The notes under the pieces: generated by a model
What the model was told of the DNA's origin: nothing
Database searches by the model: none
The model's input: only the letters and a program-made list of their open reading frames with translations
Shown: positions 1 through 7,912 of the stretch, piece after piece
Position numbering within the stretch: the stretch's first letter is position 1
Layout: each line of letters opens with the position of its first letter
Made by a program: the position numbers and the translations under genes
Source: a virus
Direction: 5' to 3' (one strand)
Length of the DNA: 28,394 nucleotides
IMG/VR virus record: IMGVR_UViG_3300035699_000224
Location: 1-28,394 of that record

Positions 1-470
1 CCGTCTTCAACAGTGTCCAGCTTAGTCTTATCAACAGCCGACAGGAAACCTTTTGCAATCGTCGTGGCCAGAGGATGGTCATTTGTAGCCTCGTGGTCGC
101 TTACAGCCTGCCCAATCTCGGCAGTGGTGTTAATAACAATGCCAGTAAACCTACTCTGAATTTTCCTTATCGCACGAGTGATAATCGTTGGCGTCTCAAT
201 GTCACCCGTGGTCAGCTCTGGAAAGTTGTCAGGAGATGTGAAATCACGGGCAATAGCGTATATCGCCCCGGCAGCAGTCACGCCTTGATAGGCCACTGAC
301 AGCGTGATCTGAGTGTCGGAATCGACCGACGCAACGTCATACATCACGCCATCGCCAGCAACGGTGAACGAGTCTCCTGCGGTGACGTTTGCGAGCCATA
401 GTGTGTTGGTGCCTGTGACTGTGGGGCTGTTGTTTGTGACGCTGGATAGTCCGGTCGAATACTGTGACAT
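1..470 (-). CDS. Tail fibre-like protein, N-terminal part (cut by window edge)
   Basis: The reading frame is open from 470 to the left edge (about 156 codons), so the C-terminus is missing. The protein begins MSQYSTGLSSVTNNSP and has a short beta-rich head (residues 1-65), then a helical stretch ending in HPLATTIAKGFLSAVDKTKLD. Variants of the 'GF(M/L)SA.DKTKLD' segment are common in phage tail fibres and receptor-binding proteins, just before trimeric shaft or tip domains. Two ATGs lie in tandem (473 and 470); AAGGA sits 3 nt from the first and 6 nt from the second, so 470 is preferred. It follows the J gene by 16 nt, where accessory side or tip fibres are often encoded. The fibre role is inferred from motif and position; receptor specificity cannot be judged. 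Confidence 0.7.
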   Translation of the reverse strand, partial: MSQYSTGLSSVTNNSPTVTGTNTLWLANVTAGDSFTVAGDGVMYDVASVDSDTQITLSVAYQGVTAAGAIYAIARDFTSPDNFPELTTGDIETPTIITRAIRKIQSRFTGIVINTTAEIGQAVSDHEATNDHPLATTIAKGFLSAVDKTKLDTVED

Positions 471-486
471 CATTAATCCTTATCGT

Positions 487-3400
487 TTAGCCGCACATGT
501 ATATGCATGCGACCATTTTAATGTTTGCGGGCTCATCCGTCCACACGACGGGCTCCATGCACTTGGCAACCACATAGCGCATGTCTTGCCCATCGTAGCG
601 CATGCCTTTACCAGCGGTGTTTGATGTGCATATGAAGTCGCCTACTTCAAAGTCGCCGGATTCTGAGCATACGTTTATTTGGCCTTCGCCTAGGGCGTTT
701 TCAGCACAAACATCGTATTTATCTCTTATAGCGTCTAGCTCGGCAACAGGTAAATCCTGAAGAGCTGCGGGCATTCTTGATCTAGAATTAGGCGGGGGCA
801 TGCCGTCGACTTCCGAACGGTAGACGGGCCAGGAAAGGGGCCTACTTCCTACTAAAATTCCGTAAGCAGCTTTAGAAAATACAGTAGTAGATATGTCTAG
901 GTAGGGAATAGTGTTTGAAATATTTACTCGCTCAAAGATTCCGGTAGAAATCAAGATATCTCCCGCCTCAACCTTTAGGTCTTGAAGGATCAACCCGTCG
1001 TGAGCCCCAGTGAAAGGCCCGTAGTTGGTCCCAGAGCCTGCGGCGTAAAAATCGTATATTGTACCTTGCCCTCTAACGCCAACCCCTGTGCCTCCAAAGC
1101 TTGCGCCATTAACTCCGGCGTCTTCTTCAGAAAGACCCCAACACCCGTAATCCCCTAAGCTTTTTGCCAGCACACCAACGCCTGGATCAATGCCGGTTTC
1201 CACGTTATTACCAAAAACACCCGCATAACTTCCATTGGATTTCCCTATTACGCCGGAGCCATCTGTGCCCTCTCCATAGACCCCGGCAGTGTACCCCGGA
1301 CTTACAGACCGCCCAATAATGGCCGCTCTTCCATTTTGCCCAGGAGCCGTTATTGCGGTTCCACTTGATACTAAAAGCTGACCGTCATCGTCGTATGCTT
1401 GAAGTGAGTTAGTGGCAGAGCTAATTACTACCCTTTCACCGGTAGTGGCAGTCTGCAAAGTGCTGCCGGTTATGGTTGAAGCCGTTATGGTTGAGCCGGT
1501 TATGTCACTGGCGCTAACGTCGCCCGAAAACGTAGCATTACCAGCCCCATCAACGCTGAAATTGTCCGTCTCAATGACCAGCTTACTGCCATTCCAGTCG
1601 AGGAAGTTATTGCCGACACCCCCAAAATGAAAATTGCCATTGGAAGCGATATACGATCGAAACGCCGTGCCGTCATAAAACCCCATATAGGTATTGGTCA
1701 GGTTCAAGCCGGTGGTGGCGTTGTCCGTGATTCTGTTGGGTATACTCGACAGCGTACTATTCCAGTCGGCGCCCTGAGTCGCCGTATCTTCCCACACGGT
1801 CCCATTCCAGCGCTTGAGCTTCCTGTCGTTGCTGTTGTACCACAGATCACCGATGGCATTGGCTGTCGGTGTGGTCGTCTGAAAGAAGGTCGTCACCCTG
1901 CCATCGGCAGTGGCCTGTGCATCGCTGGCGTCATTCAGCGCTTGCGCAATTTTACTGTCCTGTGCATCGACCCAGTTAAGGCCGTCATAACGGTATTGCC
2001 GATTGCCGTCATCGGTGTCAAACCACAGATTGCCGATTGTCTTTTGACCCGGGTTAGTCGGCTCTGTCGTCTGATAAAACGACTGTATGCGTCCATCAGC
2101 AGTGTCTTGTGCCGTAGAAATGTCTTGAAACGCCTGCGTAATGTCCTGCTTGAGACTGCCGTGCTCGGTCGAATTAATCTCATCGAGAGTGGTTGGTCGA
2201 TCATCTAGACTGAAGTAGCCCGAGCCCCCGGTAATGGTCACTTTGCCGGTAAAGTTCGCCCCACCGTCCTCGTTCACCTGAAAAATGGGGGATGATCCGT
2301 TCATCGCGCTAAACAAGGCCACGTCATTGCCAATCAGCTTGGGACCGAGCGTGACGCGAATGGTGCCGTTTTTAGCCACCACCTGCCCTTCCACGCCGAT
2401 GTTTTCTGTCGCCGCCAGAGTGCCGGTGACAATGCGCGAAGCGGTCAGCGCCTTGATCTTGGTGGAGGTGATCGAGTCGTCTTCCAGATACTGATCGATA
2501 AAGTCACGGTCTTTCTGCGTCACATAGGCCCAGGGTGAAATGCCATCCAGATCGGAAATCTGCAGCGTCTTGGCGTTGTACTCGGACGAAATCGTACCCG
2601 GCCCCCACGAATCCCGGGTAGACAGGCGAATGTAGTAGTTCTTATTGGCGTCCGCGTGATTGAGCGTGACCGGGCCGCTGCCCACCGCGCCAACCAGCGT
2701 TGAATCGTCCGGGTTAAAGCCGGAGAACTCGCCAATCCAGATCACCGTATCGCGGTAGTCGGCGTCATCAGGTGGCAGGAAATTGATCGTGACAATCTTG
2801 AAGCCGGCCAGGACACTGAGGCTCAAAGGCAGCCCGGGTGGCGGGTTTCTGACGGCCAGCGTTCTTGCTTGCGAGCGTGATCCGTCTGCGGCTTCGGCGT
2901 AAACGATAAAGGTAATATCGCGGTCCACGTCACCGTCTGCTTTTGCGTCTTCGATGTTGTAATCAAAGGTATTCGCTGTAACGCTCTCAGAGCGTCTCAG
3001 AACACCTTTCGTATACACCTCGACTATGTACCGCGTAGCACCTAAACGCTTGTCCCATGTAATCTGAGCGGTGTCACCGATGAAGGGTGTACGCTCGCGC
3101 AGATTGGTGACAGGGGCAAGCGGGTCAGGGGTGACACTTCCTGAAAACAGGCCGGCCACATTATCGCTGTTAACGGTGCGCAGCCAATAGTAGTTGTTGA
3201 CGCTGATTGTCGGGTCTTCATCGATGTAGACCTCATCCGAGCCTTTAAAAACGAGGCTGGATTGACCTACATCGTTGACCGTTGCGTGAAAAACCTGCGT
3301 GGAAAAGTAATTGTCGGCATTGACATTATCCCAGGTCAGCTTGATACCGGCATCGGTGTACTGGCAGGTGATCTTGTTCGGTGGCTCCAGCAGATCGCCG

Positions 3401-6400
3401 CCGGCGGTAACGCGAATGGAGATCGTCGGCGCGGTGGTAACTGATGCCCGCGCGCCGGCGCTATCAACGGCAACGACCCGAAAGGTCAGACGCTCACCGG
3501 CGGTTAAATCGGCATACTCGAATTCATTGATACCGTCCCGCACCGAGCCCGCACTGCGCCATTGCCCGTTATCACGACGCACGAAAATATCCGCACCGCC
3601 GTAGCTTTCGGTGCGACTCCACTCCAGGCGCACGACCGGCTGCGTAACCAGGCCGATGGTGCGGCGCATCTGTGTGGCGCTAAGATTGCTGACCTGCTCA
3701 CCAATAATCAGATCGGAGTAATTGGGCGGCTCGGGAATATCGGTGCGTCGGGTATACAGCTCATCGTAGTATTCGATTGCGGAAATGGTGCGCTCATGCA
3801 CGCTTTCGCCGGCAATCGACAGGATGCGAAACAGCTTTTTACTGCTTTCGAGCTTGCCAAACAGCCATTTGACGTAACGCGCCGGGGCTTTGGGTAGCGG
3901 CGCTTGCAGGGTGACGACATTGGTTTCGCCCGCCGCAACGACGACTTCACGTTCCTCCAGCGCGTCGAGCCGGTACAGTTCGTAGAAGTCATTGGGTGAG
4001 GCATCCATCAACGGCTCAACGGTGGTGACACCCACCTGATTGCGCGCCGCATCGGAAAACATGCTGCGCACGGTGTACTCGCGCCCGTTAATGAACAGTT
4101 GGTGGTAGCCGTCCTCCAGATAGGTCGAGTCAATATACAGGTTGTAATTATTGACCCTGGCACTGATCAGACCACTGGCGACTTCCAGATGGTCGTAGTT
4201 GACCATCAAGGAGTAACGCTCGCCGAGCTGCATTTCTACCGGTCTGTCCAGGTACACCTTGGTAGTGGTGGAATTGCCCTCGATGCGACCGCCGTAGCCC
4301 CATTGCGGTATGTCGTGCTGGATATACACCAAGTCGCCCACGCGGCAGCTGATCGCCTCAATAGGCGCTTCAAAGGAAGCCGTCTGCTGAATGAACTTGT
4401 TCATGTTCAGCAGCAGATTGATTTCTTTGGCAGCTTGGCGGTAAGAGGTGGTGCCAATCAGATTCAGACGCTGAACGCGCGGGTTGCGCTCGTTTTGCGT
4501 CTCCGAGTCAATCACCTTGATAATGCTGGGCTTGTAGTTGTTATCCGGGTCGTAGTACGTGGCTTCGACCTCATTCGCCCGATCGGCAATCGGCAGCCAG
4601 TTGATGCTTAACGTGCCGCGCTTCATATTGGAGACGTTGAACATCATGGTGGGAAATTCAGCGCGCTCAATTGCAACGCTGAACTTCAGACCCTGCGGCA
4701 CCGGCTTGGCGTGACCACAGCGAAAGACGTGCATCAGCTGATCCCAGAAATTATTCTCGGTATCAAAGATGCCGTTAAACTCAAGACTGGTTTGCTCGCA
4801 GTATTGCGCCCACTTGTAAAACGCTTCCATATCAATGCGGTGATCCGGCTTGCCCGGGCCGTAGCGCTGATGCGTCAGCATATCCAGAGCAATCCAGGCG
4901 GGATTGGTCGACACCCGCTCTAAACGATTATCCCTGATCAATCCAACACAGCCACTGGCAGCCCCCGCCGCCTCACAGGAATCCGGCAGGTAGCTGCCTT
5001 CTGGCTGCCAGACCTTGCGCCCCCACATTTCGCAGGTCACTTTGGGGACACTGTTAAGCTGATCGGTGACGCGAATCTTTATCGCCATCATGGCGGTGTG
5101 GCGATAGGCAACGTCCTCGGTTTGAATCTCGTTGAGATCGGACCACACCAGAGAATCAACGATCTCGGCTTTAGCGCTTTCCTCGATATAGCGCTTGATG
5201 CGAATTTCATACTTGCCGCGAGCCAGCTGCGGTGAGGTGAATGACACGCGATAGGCCGACGTGCGCTTGCCGTAAATACGGGGCTGCGTTTCAGAGACTG
5301 GTTCCTCCGAAAGATAGCCAACCGTCACTCTGCCTGATGTACCCCTGAAGTCACCGCCCCGCGTGTTGTCGTTAAGAAAACTGTCTTTGCCGCCAGTAGA
5401 GCCATCATCATAGAAATCTTTACCCGAAGACACGCTATTGGGCGTTCTGTTGGCGTAAATAATGCGACTCTCTACGTAGCCGTACCGCAGAGAATTATAA
5501 GTAATCGTGCCGATGCTATTGCCGCTTGAACTTGTGTGGTAGTTGTACCTGGTTTCGGTTCGACCCGTATAAGCCTCATCTTGCATCCGTTCCCAGGGAC
5601 CAACGCCATTATCAATGCGGCGATACTCAATCAGCAGATTTCTTTCCAGTTCCTCGGATTCCCCCTTGCTGTTGATAACGCGAAAACCGCGCGGGGCGAC
5701 AACATCGAGGCGAAACTTGTCGATAATACCCTGCGTCGTATAGGTGCTGAATGCCTGCTTGATGGTGGAGCCAATCGAATAAGGCAGGAAGGAATCATTG
5801 AAAAAAGAGATCGGATTTTGGCTTTTGGTGCCGATCACCGTTTTGATTTCAGGCTTAATATCCGGGCCTTCGAAATTCTTGATCGGCTGATCATTGATCT
5901 TGATGGTGGATTCATCCACACCGCCAATCGGCCCCTCTGACAGCGTAATCAGCATGTAAATGTTTTGCGCTTCGCCGTCATCGACGTTTTCGGTGCGAAT
6001 GCCGACGATGTTGCCAGCGTGGCGGTAATAGCCGTAAACGACCGGGACCGGTAATCCCTCTTGCTGGGTATTCTTGGGGCCGTCAATACCGTAGGTGGGC
6101 GAGTTGTCTTCGAGGCTCTTACCGGTGGGGATGGACTGCTCAATCGGTATGAGCGAGTTGACTACCATGGAGCCGGCTATGGTTAGAGCCCCTGTCGCAA
6201 CGCTGGTAGACAACCCTATTGATGTACCAAATGCGGTGCCCGCCAAGGCACCGCCTAAGCCCCCCGATGCCACCGTCACCGCAATCAGGGCGGCAATGCG
6301 CAGAAAGTTCTTACCGCCGCCCTCGCCGCCCCCGGGTATCGGGCACAGCACCACATAGTCGCCCTCAACGACGCGATGTGTGGCCCAGTCCGCCTGCTCG

Positions 6401-6576
6401 ATGATTTCACCGTTGATGGAAACCGCGGTGGCGTCCATTTGTGCGGGCAAAAAGTGGCGCACCGTTGCGTCATCTTGCAGGATGATCACTTCGCGACTTT
6501 GATCCTGCACTTCAAACGGATTGTTGACCGTAATCAGCGTGGCGGTCTTAAACGGGCTGCTAACCGGTGTATTCAT
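487..6576 (-). CDS. J: Tail tip attachment / host specificity protein J with an N-terminal gpI-like region
   Basis: At 2029 residues this is far longer than lambda J (about 1130). Residues 12-80 look like a small beta-grasp (gpI-type) domain, followed by a Gly-rich link (PGGGEGGG, 81-88) and a hydrophobic Gly/Ala-rich stretch (92-145). The J-type baseplate-hub core runs from about 157 to 940, with VYGYYRHAGNIVG near 180 and a hub segment around 600-800. Fibronectin III-like domains follow (about 950-1330). Next is a helical/beta region with two copies of a 'LW(F/Y)..(D/N)...W' unit (about 1510 and 1575). The C-terminal module (about 1725-2029) begins Gly-rich, with repeated GVxG and AGVFG steps. 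Known J proteins form the tail tip and bind the receptor through the C-terminus. The start overlaps the NlpC gene by 17 nt. DNA for the last 300 residues looks more AT-rich than the rest. Confidence 0.9.
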   Translation of the reverse strand: MNTPVSSPFKTATLITVNNPFEVQDQSREVIILQDDATVRHFLPAQMDATAVSINGEIIEQADWATHRVVEGDYVVLCPIPGGGEGGGKNFLRIAALIAVTVASGGLGGALAGTAFGTSIGLSTSVATGALTIAGSMVVNSLIPIEQSIPTGKSLEDNSPTYGIDGPKNTQQEGLPVPVVYGYYRHAGNIVGIRTENVDDGEAQNIYMLITLSEGPIGGVDESTIKINDQPIKNFEGPDIKPEIKTVIGTKSQNPISFFNDSFLPYSIGSTIKQAFSTYTTQGIIDKFRLDVVAPRGFRVINSKGESEELERNLLIEYRRIDNGVGPWERMQDEAYTGRTETRYNYHTSSSGNSIGTITYNSLRYGYVESRIIYANRTPNSVSSGKDFYDDGSTGGKDSFLNDNTRGGDFRGTSGRVTVGYLSEEPVSETQPRIYGKRTSAYRVSFTSPQLARGKYEIRIKRYIEESAKAEIVDSLVWSDLNEIQTEDVAYRHTAMMAIKIRVTDQLNSVPKVTCEMWGRKVWQPEGSYLPDSCEAAGAASGCVGLIRDNRLERVSTNPAWIALDMLTHQRYGPGKPDHRIDMEAFYKWAQYCEQTSLEFNGIFDTENNFWDQLMHVFRCGHAKPVPQGLKFSVAIERAEFPTMMFNVSNMKRGTLSINWLPIADRANEVEATYYDPDNNYKPSIIKVIDSETQNERNPRVQRLNLIGTTSYRQAAKEINLLLNMNKFIQQTASFEAPIEAISCRVGDLVYIQHDIPQWGYGGRIEGNSTTTKVYLDRPVEMQLGERYSLMVNYDHLEVASGLISARVNNYNLYIDSTYLEDGYHQLFINGREYTVRSMFSDAARNQVGVTTVEPLMDASPNDFYELYRLDALEEREVVVAAGETNVVTLQAPLPKAPARYVKWLFGKLESSKKLFRILSIAGESVHERTISAIEYYDELYTRRTDIPEPPNYSDLIIGEQVSNLSATQMRRTIGLVTQPVVRLEWSRTESYGGADIFVRRDNGQWRSAGSVRDGINEFEYADLTAGERLTFRVVAVDSAGARASVTTAPTISIRVTAGGDLLEPPNKITCQYTDAGIKLTWDNVNADNYFSTQVFHATVNDVGQSSLVFKGSDEVYIDEDPTISVNNYYWLRTVNSDNVAGLFSGSVTPDPLAPVTNLRERTPFIGDTAQITWDKRLGATRYIVEVYTKGVLRRSESVTANTFDYNIEDAKADGDVDRDITFIVYAEAADGSRSQARTLAVRNPPPGLPLSLSVLAGFKIVTINFLPPDDADYRDTVIWIGEFSGFNPDDSTLVGAVGSGPVTLNHADANKNYYIRLSTRDSWGPGTISSEYNAKTLQISDLDGISPWAYVTQKDRDFIDQYLEDDSITSTKIKALTASRIVTGTLAATENIGVEGQVVAKNGTIRVTLGPKLIGNDVALFSAMNGSSPIFQVNEDGGANFTGKVTITGGSGYFSLDDRPTTLDEINSTEHGSLKQDITQAFQDISTAQDTADGRIQSFYQTTEPTNPGQKTIGNLWFDTDDGNRQYRYDGLNWVDAQDSKIAQALNDASDAQATADGRVTTFFQTTTPTANAIGDLWYNSNDRKLKRWNGTVWEDTATQGADWNSTLSSIPNRITDNATTGLNLTNTYMGFYDGTAFRSYIASNGNFHFGGVGNNFLDWNGSKLVIETDNFSVDGAGNATFSGDVSASDITGSTITASTITGSTLQTATTGERVVISSATNSLQAYDDDGQLLVSSGTAITAPGQNGRAAIIGRSVSPGYTAGVYGEGTDGSGVIGKSNGSYAGVFGNNVETGIDPGVGVLAKSLGDYGCWGLSEEDAGVNGASFGGTGVGVRGQGTIYDFYAAGSGTNYGPFTGAHDGLILQDLKVEAGDILISTGIFERVNISNTIPYLDISTTVFSKAAYGILVGSRPLSWPVYRSEVDGMPPPNSRSRMPAALQDLPVAELDAIRDKYDVCAENALGEGQINVCSESGDFEVGDFICTSNTAGKGMRYDGQDMRYVVAKCMEPVVWTDEPANIKMVACIYMCG

Positions 6577-6928
6577 AGATTGCTACCAATCGCGGTTTCC
6601 ATTCTTCCAGACGCTCGATGCAGATGCCGCCCGAGTGCTGCCAGGTGTGTATAAATCTGCTGCTGTCGAGCAGGTACGCGCAGTGAAAATTACCGGGCAC
6701 GCGAAACAGGGGCACCGCGCCGCGCTTGGGCTCGCACCGTGACCACAGGCGTATCTCGCTGTTGAAGATGGCAGTCACCAGACGCGGGTCATCCGGGCTC
6801 TTGTAGTCCGGTATGTCGATGCCGTCTTCAGCCAGCATGAGACGGATCAGCCCATAGCAGTCGTATGCATCCGGGCCGCGACCGCCATTGACGTAGGGCT
6901 TGCCGATAAGGTGCGCAATGTCAGTCAT
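6560..6928 (-). CDS. NlpC/P60-family tail assembly peptidase (lambda gpK C-terminal domain-like)
   Basis: This 122-residue protein is essentially one NlpC/P60 domain. The catalytic Cys is C24 in AYDCYGLIRL. The His is most likely H82 in NFHCAYLL, and a second conserved His is in FIHTW (H94). Family members are papain-like cysteine peptidases or amidases; lambda K carries this fold after a JAB metallopeptidase domain and acts in tail tip assembly. Here the JAB domain is absent, so only the C-terminal half of K is represented. The gene overlaps the upstream L gene by 4 nt (ATGA) and the downstream J gene by 17 nt, indicating coupled translation. A role in local cell-wall degradation during DNA entry is possible but inferred. 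Confidence 0.88.
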   Translation of the reverse strand: MTDIAHLIGKPYVNGGRGPDAYDCYGLIRLMLAEDGIDIPDYKSPDDPRLVTAIFNSEIRLWSRCEPKRGAVPLFRVPGNFHCAYLLDSSRFIHTWQHSGGICIERLEEWKPRLVAIYEYTG

Positions 6929-7539
6929 GCGTTTTTAATCCCCGGGAAGCCGCCAAAATTGATGCCGTTGGCGTGTACCTTGCAGCCGTTGGCGCCAAAC
7001 AGGCTGTAATCGCAGGAGGGCAGACTGCCGTTGTAACCGCATTCGTCACCCTTGTAGCGCCAGGCACAGGAGCGATTCTGACGGCGCCCGGGGAACTGGC
7101 GATCCAGCAGGTTTTCAGAGCCCAGCGTCCAGGTCACGACGTAATCACTGCTCGAACCACTGAGTACCTGAAACACCTCCTGAAAATCCGGGGTTCCATT
7201 TTCGGCGTCCTGATGAAAGATTTTCAGGCGCACGTTGAAGCCGACCGCGCCGTTGTACTGCTGCATTCGGCTTTGCAGCGTGCGCACAATATCCTGAGCA
7301 ATAATGCTGATGGTGGGCTGGGAGCCGGCTTCGTAAGAGAAATCCACGCGAAACGGGAAGGCGGTATAAAGAATGCCACCCAGCGTGCGATCCTCATTGT
7401 TGCTGACCAGAAACAGCGTCTCGATGATCGTCGGATTGGGGTAGTCCACCACTTCCACTTCAATGCACGGCAGAAAAGTCGTGTCCGACGCAATCCGGTT
7501 CTTCTGCTCGATACTGCCCAGGCTGAATGTGTTGCTCAT
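6925..7539 (-). CDS. L: Minor tail protein L (Fe-S cluster tail tip protein)
   Basis: At 204 residues it is close to lambda L (232). The C-terminal quarter has four cysteines (C158, C167, C176, C186) in a CAWR...CGY...CDY...CKVH arrangement followed by NFGGFPG, the hallmark of the lambda L family, in which these cysteines hold an iron-sulfur cluster. The N-terminal two thirds is beta-rich and probably forms the tip ring between the M protein and J. It sits in the canonical M-L-K order. Its start codon overlaps the M stop by 1 nt (TAATG), and its stop overlaps the NlpC start by 4 nt. Family identity is strong; that a cluster is bound here is inferred from the conserved cysteines. Confidence 0.9.
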   Translation of the reverse strand: MSNTFSLGSIEQKNRIASDTTFLPCIEVEVVDYPNPTIIETLFLVSNNEDRTLGGILYTAFPFRVDFSYEAGSQPTISIIAQDIVRTLQSRMQQYNGAVGFNVRLKIFHQDAENGTPDFQEVFQVLSGSSSDYVVTWTLGSENLLDRQFPGRRQNRSCAWRYKGDECGYNGSLPSCDYSLFGANGCKVHANGINFGGFPGIKNA

Positions 7540-7904
7540 TAGACTTCCTTCACCGAAAAGGCGAGATTCCAGCGGTGATTGGCGCCATAACCGACGTACT
7601 CGAACTTGATGCGCTCGGCAAAGCGCACGATCAGCTCCTGCTGACTGGTCGGCTCGGTCCAGCTGAACGCATTGGCGGTTGCGGCGGCTTCTTGCTCATA
7701 GAAGTTTTCAATCAGCACTCGCTCGGCGTCACTAATGTCGGTAAAGCCGGAGTTGTACTTTTTGCGTGGGCGCCTTGTTGAGCGTGGGCGACTGATCTCA
7801 TAGCCGTCTTCCATCTTCGAGCTGACGGTGTTATCACCCAGATCAATCGAAAACTTGGCGGAATCCTCGCCATTCAACATACCCACTGGTGGAAAATCAC
7901 TCAT
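7539..7904 (-). CDS. M: Minor tail protein M
   Basis: This 121-residue protein matches the lambda M family in length (M is about 109) and pattern: an N-terminal beta segment, a basic loop (RPRSTRRPRKKY), a helix containing IENFYEQEAAATANAF, and a C-terminal strand ending RWNLAFSVKEV. M-like proteins form the distal ring joining the tail tube and tape measure to the tip. The gene lies 8 nt after the tape measure stop and 1 nt into L, the same position as in lambda. The ribosome binding site is weak (AAGG about 8 nt upstream), so expression probably depends on coupling. The function is inferred from family and position. Confidence 0.82.
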   Translation of the reverse strand: MSDFPPVGMLNGEDSAKFSIDLGDNTVSSKMEDGYEISRPRSTRRPRKKYNSGFTDISDAERVLIENFYEQEAAATANAFSWTEPTSQQELIVRFAERIKFEYVGYGANHRWNLAFSVKEV

Positions 7905-7912
7905 GCCATGCC

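Noticed and set aside
16-624. Plus-strand ORFs at 75-299 and 313-624
   Set aside because: They are antisense to the fibre and J frames, which have family-typical sequence; no start signals or homology support the plus strand.
1627-2208. Plus-strand ORF of 193 codons inside the J gene
   Set aside because: Lies wholly inside the well-supported J frame on the opposite strand, has no ribosome binding site or recognisable protein, and its composition is that of a shadow frame.
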